Shown here: positions 26,248 through 33,128 of the stretch, one piece after another
How the letters are laid out: each line of letters opens with the position of its first letter
How positions within the stretch are numbered: the first letter of the stretch is position 1
From: a virus
Direction: 5' to 3' (one strand)
Virus record (IMG/VR): IMGVR_UViG_3300022602_000234
Span: 1-37,559 of that record
Length of the DNA stretch: 37,559 nucleotides
Program-made: the position numbers and the translations under genes
Notes under the pieces: model-generated
What the model saw: the letters and a program-made list of their open reading frames with translations, nothing else
Databases searched by the model: none
What the model was told of the DNA's origin: nothing

Positions 26248-26250
26248 GTA
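26243..26250 (+). promoter_or_regulatory. Late-type box TATAAGTA (array gene 5)
   Basis: Contains the stop of gene 4; 5 bases before the ATG at 26256. Confidence 0.65.
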
Positions 26251-26255
26251 CTATA

Positions 26256-26561
26256 ATGACATATAAACAAATATTATCTAAGGTCAAAATAGAAGAGATT
26301 ATTCCTACATTAGGAGGAAAGGTATTTGAAGTTGACTTTACTTTAGACGGGGAATGGTATCAGTTTATGTACTATCCAGATTATCCTTCAGATAATTACT
26401 TCTCCGATCTTCCAGAAGAATTCGAGCCTTATACTAGTCCTTACGCTCAAGGGGAAAGTGTTGAAGAAGCATTTGTTAACCTTATTAAACACTATCAGTT
26501 AAAAAAGTCTTTATCTCCGGGAACAGCTAAGACATTCTCTGAGTTAATCGACGAACTATAA
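26256..26561 (+). CDS. Constant-tail array gene 5, 101 aa
   Basis: It starts MTYKQILSKVKIEEIIP, similar in layout to T4 capsid-targeting sequences (MKTYQEFIAEA), with I-E-E as a possible cut. Head is acidic and aromatic (EVDFTLDGEWYQFMYYPDYP). The tail is slightly diverged: LSPGTAKTFSELIDEL. Tail Asp codon GAC. Confidence 0.75.
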   Translation: MTYKQILSKVKIEEIIPTLGGKVFEVDFTLDGEWYQFMYYPDYPSDNYFSDLPEEFEPYTSPYAQGESVEEAFVNLIKHYQLKKSLSPGTAKTFSELIDEL

Positions 26562-26564
26562 ATA
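26557..26564 (+). promoter_or_regulatory. Late-type box TATAAATA (array gene 6)
   Basis: Contains the stop of gene 5; 5 bases before the ATG at 26570, with the same flank as at gene 2. Confidence 0.7.
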
Positions 26565-26569
26565 CTCTT

Positions 26570-26896
26570 ATGGATTTTAAAGTTGAAAGAAGAGCTACAG
26601 AAGAAGAGCTAGGACATGTAAAAAGGAAGCGGAACCACGCTTATTCAAACAGAGACATAAAGGATATAGAGGGCTGGGTAGTTGATACTTTTGGTTTAAA
26701 CAAAAAGCTTGTTATTATTAGTAATAACGATGAAAATGGAAGAATGTATAACTACATTGACCCCGATGATTTACTATACATTGGTCTTTGGAGTTGGGAT
26801 GATAAATTAGGTCAGGCTATTAAAAAATGGGAACTTAAACAATCTGTAAATCCTTCTACAGCTAAAACTTTCGAAGAGTTAATTGACGAGCTATAA
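26570..26896 (+). CDS. Constant-tail array gene 6, 108 aa
   Basis: Head MDFKVERRATEEELGHVKRK recalls genes 2, 3 and 12 (A-T/N-x-x-E-L), followed by IEGWVVDTFGLNKKLVIISN. Linker QAIKKWELKQSV and tail NPSTAKTFEELIDEL. Tail Asp codon GAC; own late box. Confidence 0.75.
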   Translation: MDFKVERRATEEELGHVKRKRNHAYSNRDIKDIEGWVVDTFGLNKKLVIISNNDENGRMYNYIDPDDLLYIGLWSWDDKLGQAIKKWELKQSVNPSTAKTFEELIDEL

Positions 26897-26899
26897 GTA
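26892..26899 (+). promoter_or_regulatory. Late-type box TATAAGTA (array gene 7)
   Basis: Contains the stop of gene 6; 5 bases before the ATG at 26905. Confidence 0.6.
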
Positions 26900-26904
26900 T
26901 CTAG

Positions 26905-27246
26905 ATGGAGCCTTCTATTAAAATCATTAGTCGTTTGGAGGGAAGTGAAACACCTTATTGGTCTATTGGTGAAAAGGCTTATTATAAGCTCATTGTTAAT
27001 AATAAAAAGTGTCACTTTTCCTACAGAGATGACGGAACTTGTATGCTTTTTGTTGATGGTTATAAGAAGCCTGGGTTAGATGTTGATAACGCCATTTATG
27101 ATAATAAGGAATGTGAAAAACTATTCCATATTCGGGCATTAGATCTTGATAACCTTATTGTTAAGGCTATTAAAGATTGGGAACTTAAACAGTCTTTAAA
27201 TCCATCTACAGCTAAAACTTTCGAAGAGTTAATCGATGAACTCTAA
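26905..27246 (+). CDS. Constant-tail array gene 7, 113 aa
   Basis: Head MEPSIKIISRLEGSETPYWS, then YYKLIVNNKKCHFSYRDDGTCMLFVDG; linker KAIKDWELKQSL; tail NPSTAKTFEELIDEL. Here the tail Asp codon is GAT, which creates the ATG of gene 8 (11-base overlap). Internal head sequence unlike the others. Confidence 0.75.
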   Translation: MEPSIKIISRLEGSETPYWSIGEKAYYKLIVNNKKCHFSYRDDGTCMLFVDGYKKPGLDVDNAIYDNKECEKLFHIRALDLDNLIVKAIKDWELKQSLNPSTAKTFEELIDEL

Positions 27247-27556
27247 ACCTTCTCCAATTACTTTTACAAGTGTTACAAACGACTTAGTTGGTCGTAGAAA
27301 AGAGCAGGGGTATCGTTTAGTTGATAACGAGGGAGGGATTTGGGAATATGTACTTGAACAAGGAGCTAATAGAAGATTTTTAGCCTTTATTAAAGTTCCT
27401 AAAAAATACAAACCTTTATTAGGTCTTAGTACTGCTATAAGCATGTTTAATAGTATTGAGAAGGAAGCTTTTAAAGCTATTGATAAACATAACTTCAAAA
27501 AAGAGCTCAATCCTTCTACAGCTAAGACTTTTGAGGAGTTAATTGACGAGTTATAA
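27236..27556 (+). CDS. Constant-tail array gene 8, 106 aa
   Basis: Starts inside the tail of gene 7 (M-N-S), with the tail-encoded GAAGAG 7 bases upstream as ribosome site. Head: YRLVDNEGGIWEYVLEQG, a clear D-x-x-G-x-x-W motif, then VPKKYKPLLGL. Tail NPSTAKTFEELIDEL with GAC Asp codon. Confidence 0.75.
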   Translation: MNSKPSPITFTSVTNDLVGRRKEQGYRLVDNEGGIWEYVLEQGANRRFLAFIKVPKKYKPLLGLSTAISMFNSIEKEAFKAIDKHNFKKELNPSTAKTFEELIDEL

Positions 27557-27559
27557 ATA
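27552..27559 (+). promoter_or_regulatory. Late-type box TATAAATA (array gene 9)
   Basis: Contains the stop of gene 8; 4 bases before the ATG at 27564. Would serve genes 9-12. Confidence 0.65.
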
Positions 27560-27563
27560 ATAT

Positions 27564-27923
27564 ATGGATCTTTCCGATTTAACAATTGATGATATTAAGC
27601 TTCACACCCGAGGCAATATTACTAGTAGTAACACTTATTGGAAAGAGTTTTATTTTACTTTAAACGGTAAGAAATATAGAGTAGAGATTCGAGCATTTGA
27701 AGATGGTACTCCGTTTCACTTTAAATGGGAGCCAATTACTCCTTACAAGATTAATAAGTTTTACGAATTTGATAATGGTTGGAAGAAAACAGGTATGGAA
27801 GGCTCACCTTTTTCTATACGTCTTATAACCGAACTACTAAAGAAAGAAGAAGCGTATAATCTTAAGAAGACTGTTAACCCGACAACAGCTAAAACATTTG
27901 AGGAATTAATCGATGAGCTCTAA
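27564..27923 (+). CDS. Constant-tail array gene 9, 119 aa
   Basis: Head MDLSDLTIDDIKLHTRGNIT, then WKEFYFTLNGKKYRVEIRAF; tail NPTTAKTFEELIDEL. GAT Asp codon creates the start of gene 10. First of four genes joined by 11-base overlaps (9-12). Confidence 0.75.
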   Translation: MDLSDLTIDDIKLHTRGNITSSNTYWKEFYFTLNGKKYRVEIRAFEDGTPFHFKWEPITPYKINKFYEFDNGWKKTGMEGSPFSIRLITELLKKEEAYNLKKTVNPTTAKTFEELIDEL

Positions 27924-28245
27924 TATAATTATAAAAGTAATAAAGGGACCTTATTCTGATATTTGGAGAGATCCAACTTTTGATTCAAAAGAATTTTCCG
28001 ATCATTTATACGATATCAATATGTGGGATAGTGACATCACGTGGGATCGTAGCGGTAATTGGTTAATAGCAAAATCAAAGGATTATATGAAATGGTATCA
28101 TAACTATTGGAAGTTTAAAGAAGTGAATCCAAGAATTGACATAGCAGAAATAATTAATGATAAAATTGATTTTATACATAATCTTAAACAATCTGTTAAT
28201 CCTGATACAGTTAAAACATTTGAGGAGTTAATCGATGAACTTTAA
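27913..28245 (+). CDS. Constant-tail array gene 10, 110 aa
   Basis: Head MSSNIIIKVIKGPYSDIWRD resembles the minus-strand member at 11791 (NVKIIKGPFLLIDEYP). Tail NPDTVKTFEELIDEL. Starts inside gene 9's tail and contains the start of gene 11. Confidence 0.75.
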   Translation: MSSNIIIKVIKGPYSDIWRDPTFDSKEFSDHLYDINMWDSDITWDRSGNWLIAKSKDYMKWYHNYWKFKEVNPRIDIAEIINDKIDFIHNLKQSVNPDTVKTFEELIDEL

Positions 28246-28564
28246 TATTATAAAAGAGGCTATACATAATGAGTATGTAGACTTTAAAGTAAAAGTTAAC
28301 GCTGGTCCTTTCCCTGGTGATCATTATGGATATATACCTGAGGCAAAAATATATAAGGGCACTATATTAAGCAATGAACACGTTACATTTATATTAAACC
28401 CTAATACTAATCATGTAACTATACAAAACTTTGGTGCCCATTGGTTTGGACCAAAGGCTGAACTTGATAAACAAGTTTTAGATGCTATTCATACTTACGA
28501 CCCTCGACTTGTTATACAACCCTCAACACTAAAAGCCTTTGGAGAGCTAATCGATGAGCTCTAA
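28235..28564 (+). CDS. Constant-tail array gene 11, 109 aa
   Basis: One of the most diverged members: head MNFNIIKEAIHNEYVDFKVK with GDHYGYIPEAKIYKGT, linker DAIHTYDPRLVI and tail QPSTLKAFGELIDEL. Starts inside gene 10's tail; the upstream site is GAGGAG. Contains the start of gene 12. Confidence 0.75.
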   Translation: MNFNIIKEAIHNEYVDFKVKVNAGPFPGDHYGYIPEAKIYKGTILSNEHVTFILNPNTNHVTIQNFGAHWFGPKAELDKQVLDAIHTYDPRLVIQPSTLKAFGELIDEL

Positions 28565-28928
28565 TAAAACATGTACAGTAGTTCGAGATGCTAACATTCA
28601 GGAACTCGCTGAAGCTGATGATTACTTTTTACAAGGTGGACAAGGTATGTTAGTTAAACCAATAGATAAGGGTTGGATAGTTAACTGTAAAGGAGCTGAA
28701 TATAGAATATTTCCTAACTATGTTAATCATATGCAACCCTATTTAGATGATGGTACTTTTGTTATGTTTACTAAACATGGTCGCTGGATTAATTACTCTA
28801 CCGATCGAGTACCAACAAACATCTTACAAAACTCTGAACTAAAAAGAGCTATTAAAGTTTGGGAAGTAAAGAAGCATATTAATCCAACAACAGCTAAAAC
28901 ATTCGAAGAGCTTATTGAAGAACTTTAA
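28554..28928 (+). CDS. Constant-tail array gene 12, 124 aa
   Basis: Head TCTVVRDANIQELAEADDYF is the closest relative of gene 3. Tail NPTTAKTFEELIEEL is the only one with Glu in place of Asp/Asn (GAA codon), and it is followed by a 51-base gap instead of an overlapping gene. Starts inside gene 11's tail. Confidence 0.75.
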   Translation: MSSNKTCTVVRDANIQELAEADDYFLQGGQGMLVKPIDKGWIVNCKGAEYRIFPNYVNHMQPYLDDGTFVMFTKHGRWINYSTDRVPTNILQNSELKRAIKVWEVKKHINPTTAKTFEELIEEL

Positions 28929-28962
28929 AGTAGTTCTTGTATTTCTTTTTCTATTCCTTTAT

Positions 28963-28970
28963 AATAAATA
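28963..28970 (+). promoter_or_regulatory. Late-type box AATAAATA (array gene 13)
   Basis: In the only real gap of the array, 9 bases before the ATG at 28980. Would serve genes 13-16. Confidence 0.5.
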
Positions 28971-28979
28971 CTTTGATAG

Positions 28980-29420
28980 ATGGACTATAAAGATACAACG
29001 TTTAAAGTTAAAAGAAAATACTTTTGTTCATCTAAAGATGGTTCTCTACATAGAACAAAACAGGGTAAGTATGATTCTCCTTACTATATGATCAAGGATA
29101 GTAAGGGCGGGGAATGGGAGTTTATGAATTCAGCTACTGAGGAAGAACGTAAACAAGGTCATGAAACATATAGTTATGGGAAGATTATAGAAAGTTTTCC
29201 AGATTGGTTTAGAGATCTTTTTAATAAAGAACATAAAGAGACATTACCTCCCAGCTTTAACTTTGGTTATGAGAAGATAGAATATAAACACCCTTATTGG
29301 AAATATTTAAATCATTTAGCTATTGAGGTATTTCCTAAATTAGTTAAGAACTGGGAGATTAGTAAAGATTTAAATCCATCTACAGCTAAAACTTTTGAGG
29401 AGTTAATCAATGAACTTTAA
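28980..29420 (+). CDS. Constant-tail array gene 13, 146 aa
   Basis: Longest member. Head MDYKDTTFKVKRKYFCSSKD, then YYMIKDSKGGEWEFMNSATE with the D-x-x-G-x-x-W motif and an extra loop (PSFNFGYEKIEYKHPYWKY). Tail NPSTAKTFEELINEL has Asn (AAT) in place of Asp, still creating the ATG of gene 14. Confidence 0.75.
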   Translation: MDYKDTTFKVKRKYFCSSKDGSLHRTKQGKYDSPYYMIKDSKGGEWEFMNSATEEERKQGHETYSYGKIIESFPDWFRDLFNKEHKETLPPSFNFGYEKIEYKHPYWKYLNHLAIEVFPKLVKNWEISKDLNPSTAKTFEELINEL

Positions 29421-29712
29421 AGTAATACATTCTAGACCAAGAACATCTATAGAAACTGATTATTTCTTAAAAGATGAAGATAATAATGATTGGACTTTTA
29501 GATTAACAAAAACAAAAGCAGGAGGGTTAAGAGAGTTTGCTATGTATCCTAAACATTGGAAAGCTTTGTTAACATCTAACTCTTTAGCTAATTTAACTCG
29601 AAAGAGTTATTTGTATGATTTAGCTATGAAAGCTATTGAGGCCTGGAATGTAAAGAACCAAATTAACCCATCTACAGCAAAAACATTTGAGGATTTAATC
29701 GATGAGTTATAA
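29410..29712 (+). CDS. Constant-tail array gene 14, 100 aa
   Basis: Head MNFKVIHSRPRTSIETDYFL, then KDEDNNDWTFRLTKTKAGG and YPKHWKALL, related to genes 8 and 13. Tail NPSTAKTFEDLIDEL. Starts inside gene 13's tail (GAGGAG upstream) and contains gene 15's start. Confidence 0.75.
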   Translation: MNFKVIHSRPRTSIETDYFLKDEDNNDWTFRLTKTKAGGLREFAMYPKHWKALLTSNSLANLTRKSYLYDLAMKAIEAWNVKNQINPSTAKTFEDLIDEL

Positions 29713-30055
29713 TATTAAAATAGAAGAAAAGAAAGGACCTAGTTATAGTCCCTATAATGATAGTGAGTATTATCAGTATTACTTTAAGATACCTGATAGG
29801 GAAGGTAAAGTAACTGAGTATTTGATTGAAACAAGTACTAATCCTCATACTGAACGTACTAACTATTCTGTCTTTGAAAGATTAAAGGAAGGTGCTAAAG
29901 AGTATATGTACATTAACCCATCAGCTCAATGGGCTGTAGATAGATTACCGTTCACTCTAAAGGAAGCTGAAAAGGCTGTAGAAACTTACGAACTTAGAAA
30001 TCAACTCAATCCTGATACTGTTAAGAAATTTGGAGGATTAATCGATGAATTGTAA
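29702..30055 (+). CDS. Constant-tail array gene 15, 117 aa
   Basis: Head MSYNIKIEEKKGPSYSPYND with YYFKIPDREGKVTEYLIETS; it shares the KGP motif with gene 10. Tail NPDTVKKFGGLIDEL, somewhat diverged. Overlaps both neighbours by 11 bases. Confidence 0.75.
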   Translation: MSYNIKIEEKKGPSYSPYNDSEYYQYYFKIPDREGKVTEYLIETSTNPHTERTNYSVFERLKEGAKEYMYINPSAQWAVDRLPFTLKEAEKAVETYELRNQLNPDTVKKFGGLIDEL

Positions 30056-30317
30056 AGTAATACATGTTGAAAAGGAAAATGAAGAACGCCCCGGACTCAC
30101 TATCTATACTATAGAACGTCAACCTGTTGGTTTTAAGTTTAAAGTTAACATGTGGGATATTGGTATGTTTACTATTAAGTCTTTAGAAAATAAAACAATC
30201 GGTTATAGTACCGAATTAAGAAATAAAGCTCTGGAAGCTATTAATAAATATAAGTTAAAACAAGATCTAAATCCAAGTACTGCTAAAACTTTTGAAGAGT
30301 TGATTGACGAGCTTTAA
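30045..30317 (+). CDS. Constant-tail array gene 16, 90 aa
   Basis: Shortest and last member. Head MNCKVIHVEKENEERPGLTI resembles gene 14 at its start. Linker KAINKYKLKQDL, tail NPSTAKTFEELIDEL with GAC Asp codon, fitting the absence of an overlapping next gene. An early-type promoter follows directly; no terminator seen. Confidence 0.75.
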   Translation: MNCKVIHVEKENEERPGLTIYTIERQPVGFKFKVNMWDIGMFTIKSLENKTIGYSTELRNKALEAINKYKLKQDLNPSTAKTFEELIDEL

Positions 30318-30319
30318 GC

Positions 30320-30348
30320 TTGCCAGTTCCTTCTGCTCCATTCATACT
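30320..30348 (+). promoter_or_regulatory. Early-type promoter for the 30355 gene
   Basis: TTGCCA (30320-30325), 17-bp spacer, CATACT (30343-30348), AGGAGC, ATG. Confidence 0.7.
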
Positions 30349-30354
30349 AGGAGC

Positions 30355-30486
30355 ATGAAAATTAAAACAATCAAGATTGTCTTGAAAGACATCAAGGTTC
30401 GACAACCATGGGCTCCTCCAACGAGGAAGATCCAGTCCAAAAAAATCTACAAGCGATCGGAGAATAGACTTGCTTGTTCCTTCTGA
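30355..30486 (+). CDS. Small basic protein, 43 aa
   Basis: MKIKTIKIVLKDIKVRQPWA is followed by PPTRKIQSKKIYKRSENRLA: strongly basic, possibly nucleic-acid binding. The early-type promoter ends 6 bases before the ATG. Its last codons double as the -35 region of the next promoter. Function unknown. Confidence 0.6.
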   Translation: MKIKTIKIVLKDIKVRQPWAPPTRKIQSKKIYKRSENRLACSF

Positions 30487-30498
30487 AGCCCTTATACT
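30470..30498 (+). promoter_or_regulatory. Early-type promoter for the 30505 gene
   Basis: TTGCTT (30470-30475), 17-bp spacer, TATACT (30493-30498), AATAGT, ATG. The -35 lies inside the upstream coding end. Confidence 0.75.
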
Positions 30499-30504
30499 AA
30501 TAGT

Positions 30505-30948
30505 ATGAAAATTAATAAAGAAGAGTGGATCAAATCTTATAACGAAACCAAAAAGCTTCCAAGCTTAAAAATTCCTTGCTCAAAGTGCGATGGAAGCTCA
30601 ACAGCGTTTGGTTCTAACCTTGAAGGAAAGATTAAGAAGGCTGGCGGTCTCGATATACTTCTTGATACTTTTACTTGTCGGGCTTGTAACAGTACCGCTA
30701 AGCCGAAGACGGTTAAGGTGACTGTTAAGCGAGAGAAAATCGAAGAGAAAGAAGAGGTCGTTTATGTCATTCCTAAGATGAAGGGTTTCATTCCGACTAA
30801 CGCTTTCTTGAAAGATACTCCTGAACTGGTGCAGTCGATGACGAACTTTAGCTGCGTATCACCTCAGCTTTACTTGAATAATAATCGCGGATGCCGAGGA
30901 TGCGTTTACTTCGATAACTGCAACTGCGCCCTGAAGAAGGCCGCCTAA
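30505..30948 (+). CDS. Zinc-ribbon-like protein, 147 aa
   Basis: Residues about 24-65 hold IPCSKCDGSSTAFGSNLEGK ... FTCRACNS, i.e. two C-x2-C knuckles about 35 residues apart, as in a zinc ribbon. The C-terminus has a second Cys cluster (FSCVSPQLYLNN, NRGCRGCVYFDNCNCALKK). The first module is shared, without most Cys, by the GC-rich gene at 22299. It is GC-richer than most neighbours. A DNA- or RNA-binding role is plausible. Confidence 0.7.
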   Translation: MKINKEEWIKSYNETKKLPSLKIPCSKCDGSSTAFGSNLEGKIKKAGGLDILLDTFTCRACNSTAKPKTVKVTVKREKIEEKEEVVYVIPKMKGFIPTNAFLKDTPELVQSMTNFSCVSPQLYLNNNRGCRGCVYFDNCNCALKKAA

Positions 30949-30966
30949 CCCTCAGAGAGAAAATAT

Positions 30967-31143
30967 ATGAATAAGATTAAAAAAGGTATGACAGTTGAAA
31001 CAATTGATAGAAAGTATATCATTAGAGATATAAATCGATCAATGACCCCAGCCCTTGTTATGCTGACGGAGAAGTATAAGAAGAAAGGTATGGGAAGGCG
31101 AATGTACATGAGAGAAAATCTATTTGAATTTGTTAATGATTGA
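30967..31143 (+). CDS. Hypothetical basic protein, 58 aa
   Basis: MNKIKKGMTVETIDRKYIIR begins a small basic protein ending RRMYMRENLFEFVND. The start is preceded by AGAGAGAAAATAT, possibly a purine-rich ribosome site. It overlaps the next gene by 8 bases. No family recognised. Confidence 0.6.
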   Translation: MNKIKKGMTVETIDRKYIIRDINRSMTPALVMLTEKYKKKGMGRRMYMRENLFEFVND

Positions 31144-31426
31144 TCAAAAGACAATCAATGAGCTTGAGTTGTCTATTAGCTTTGGACAAAGGCTAATGGA
31201 GTATAAGAGAGATTGTCTTATGAAGATGCTCGAACAAATGCACGACAATGATAAGATTCGTCAGCATTATGAAGCTGATAGACTCTATATTCAAGATGTT
31301 GTTACAGCTTTAGAGTGTGGTGAGAATATGTACAATCTATCTTCTATTAAGAATCGTTTGACTGTTGTAGGTCAGATGTTCTTTAAGAAAGAGTTTAAGG
31401 CTTTGAAGGAATTACTAAATGAATAA
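31136..31426 (+). CDS. Hypothetical helical protein, 96 aa
   Basis: I start at ATG 31136 (MIDQKTINELELSISFG), overlapping the preceding stop by 8 bases. All-helical with Met/Leu-rich heptads; a four-helix bundle or coiled coil is likely. It overlaps the HAD gene by 8 bases. Function unknown. Confidence 0.65.
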   Translation: MIDQKTINELELSISFGQRLMEYKRDCLMKMLEQMHDNDKIRQHYEADRLYIQDVVTALECGENMYNLSSIKNRLTVVGQMFFKKEFKALKELLNE

Positions 31427-31850
31427 TCAAAAACCGGTAGTGACTTGCGATTTTGACGACACGCTTTTTGAGGATCCATCCTATAAGTCTGCATCAGGTG
31501 CTCTTTGGATATCAGCTGGATTCGATGCTGAGCCTGTAAAGAGAGTTCATGACTTCATTCATGAAAAGGCTAAAGAAGGATTTGAGATTCATGTAGTGAC
31601 AGCTAGGGAGGAGAAGCATGTATCTGAATGTTGGGACCTTATTAAACTCTATGATCTTCCTATTAAGTCTGTAGTAGCTGTTGGAGGAAGGAACAAGACT
31701 CCAACTCTTCTATCTCTTAGAACTACTCTTCATATTGATGATAATGTTCAGGTTTGTGTACTAGCTCGTCAGGCAGGTATTAAAGTACTTCTAGTTGATT
31801 GGGGTCAGGAAGATACAAACTCTACAGCGAAGCTTTTCCTAAAGATATAG
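31419..31850 (+). CDS. Small HAD-superfamily phosphatase, 143 aa
   Basis: CDFDDTLFEDP (about 10-20) is HAD motif I (D-x-D), VVTAREEKH supplies motif II (T) and HIDDNVQVC motif IV (D-D); a Lys before GGRNKTP could be motif III. With no large cap domain it resembles short nucleotidase or polynucleotide 3'-phosphatase-like HADs; substrate unknown. AAGGA lies 8 bases before the ATG. Confidence 0.8.
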   Translation: MNNQKPVVTCDFDDTLFEDPSYKSASGALWISAGFDAEPVKRVHDFIHEKAKEGFEIHVVTAREEKHVSECWDLIKLYDLPIKSVVAVGGRNKTPTLLSLRTTLHIDDNVQVCVLARQAGIKVLLVDWGQEDTNSTAKLFLKI

Positions 31851-31851
31851 C

Positions 31852-31880
31852 TTGCTAGTTCCAATTAGAGACTCTATTAT
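31852..31880 (+). promoter_or_regulatory. Early-type promoter for the 31890 gene
   Basis: TTGCTA (31852-31857), 17-bp spacer, TATTAT (31875-31880), 9 bases to ATG. Confidence 0.65.
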
Positions 31881-31889
31881 CTTTAGATC

Positions 31890-32450
31890 ATGCACAATAT
31901 TTTCTTACTAGGAGATCCTCATCTGAGTCATCAGGGAATGGTTATGTTTAAGAGGGACGATGGTACTCCTCTTAGACCATTTACTACTGTTGAGGAGCAT
32001 GATGAGAAGATGATTGAGAACTGGAACTCTGTTGTTCGCCCAGTTGATAAGGTCTACGTTCTAGGTGATGTAGTAATGAAGGCTAAGAAGCAAATACCTA
32101 TTATGGATAGATTAAATGGGAAGAAAGTTCTCATTAAGGGTAACCATGATATCGGAGAGCTTAAAGTGTATCTTCCTTATTTCTATGACATCAGAGCATT
32201 CCATATTCTGGATAACTTTGCTATCACGCACATTCCTATTCATCCAGATTGCTTGGGTAGGTTTAGAGGTAACATTCACGCTCATACTCATCAGAGAAGT
32301 ATGATGATGCTAGATGGGGATGAGTTCAGAGTAGAGGACCCTCGATACTTTTGTGTATCAGCTGAGCAGATTAACTATACCCCTATTGAGTGGAATGATC
32401 TGAGAAAGAAGTTCTACAAGAAGCTTGGATTAGAAATAACAAACAACTAA
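31890..32450 (+). CDS. Metallophosphoesterase, phage type, 186 aa
   Basis: Motifs: LLGDPHLSHQG (D9, H11), VLGDV (59-60), KGNHD (83-87), THIPIHPDCLGRFRGNIHAHTH (113-134) with the final H-x-H-x-H. This compact form with MVMFKRDDGTPLRPF near the start is common in large phages. All metal ligands appear present. Substrate unknown; cyclic-nucleotide or nucleic-acid phosphodiesterase is possible. One-base overlap with the next gene. Confidence 0.85.
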   Translation: MHNIFLLGDPHLSHQGMVMFKRDDGTPLRPFTTVEEHDEKMIENWNSVVRPVDKVYVLGDVVMKAKKQIPIMDRLNGKKVLIKGNHDIGELKVYLPYFYDIRAFHILDNFAITHIPIHPDCLGRFRGNIHAHTHQRSMMMLDGDEFRVEDPRYFCVSAEQINYTPIEWNDLRKKFYKKLGLEITNN

Positions 32451-33091
32451 TGAAATATAAACTGAATCAGTATCCAAACGAAGAACATATCTACGTTGTC
32501 ACTACAGACAATCAATACGATCTTGCTATGCTCTTCTTTAGAGCTCAAGAGTATTATGAGTCTCCCTTTAAGCAAATTAAGGGCAAAGAGTTTACTATTA
32601 TGAAAGCTATGGAGCTTTATTCTAAGAAGCTCGGCAATGGAGCCTTTACGTATGCTGCTGACTGGGCAGGGTTTAATGTACCTGGTAAGGTTCTTGATAC
32701 TCTCTACGGCCCTGGTTACAAATATTCTATTACTGATCCTAATGAGTATGATGGTCATATGGAAGAGATTCTTAATACGATAAAGTCTAAAGAGTTCTAT
32801 CTTATTGGAGCTGTTAAGAAGGATGCTAGTACTATTGAGCATGAACTCTGTCATGCTCGTTTTGCTCTTGACAAGAACTACAAGAAGAAAGTTCGTGATA
32901 TTCTAAAGAAGCTTCCAGAGAAGATTAAAAAGAAGATTGAAGACTATCTATTGTCTATAGGTTACTGTAAGGGTGTACTTGAAGACGAACTACAAGCCTA
33001 TATTGCTAATGACTTTCATTATCTTGTTGAGAATATTAAATTCACAGCAAAAGAAGATAAGAAGCTTTGGGAGGTTCATTGCTCCTTTTAG
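32450..33091 (+). CDS. HExxH-containing protein, putative zinc peptidase, 213 aa
   Basis: The segment STIEHELCHARFALDKNYKKK contains H131-E-L-C-H135, the zincin HExxH motif, and GVLEDELQAYIAND about 45 residues later offers the third (Glu) ligand. That is a gluzincin-like layout. I recall similar proteins from large phages, uncharacterised. The N-terminal half is unrecognised. No signal peptide, so it would act in the cytoplasm. Confidence 0.6.
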   Translation: MKYKLNQYPNEEHIYVVTTDNQYDLAMLFFRAQEYYESPFKQIKGKEFTIMKAMELYSKKLGNGAFTYAADWAGFNVPGKVLDTLYGPGYKYSITDPNEYDGHMEEILNTIKSKEFYLIGAVKKDASTIEHELCHARFALDKNYKKKVRDILKKLPEKIKKKIEDYLLSIGYCKGVLEDELQAYIANDFHYLVENIKFTAKEDKKLWEVHCSF

Positions 33092-33092
33092 C

Positions 33093-33121
33093 TTGCGTTT
33101 CCTTTCTAAACCAACCATAAT
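33093..33121 (+). promoter_or_regulatory. Early-type promoter for the 33129 gene
   Basis: TTGCGT (33093-33098), 17-bp spacer, CATAAT (33116-33121), 7 bases to ATG. The -35 follows the upstream stop. Confidence 0.7.
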
Positions 33122-33128
33122 AATACCT

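Noticed and set aside
24822-30317. CRISPR array
   Set aside because: The repeats are coding, about 300-440 bases apart, in frame and tied to stop codons; no short direct repeats with equal spacers occur.
32973-33128. Upstream extension of the Gly/Tyr-rich gene
   Set aside because: The signal peptide and the promoter define ATG 33129; the upstream codons overlap the HExxH gene in another frame.
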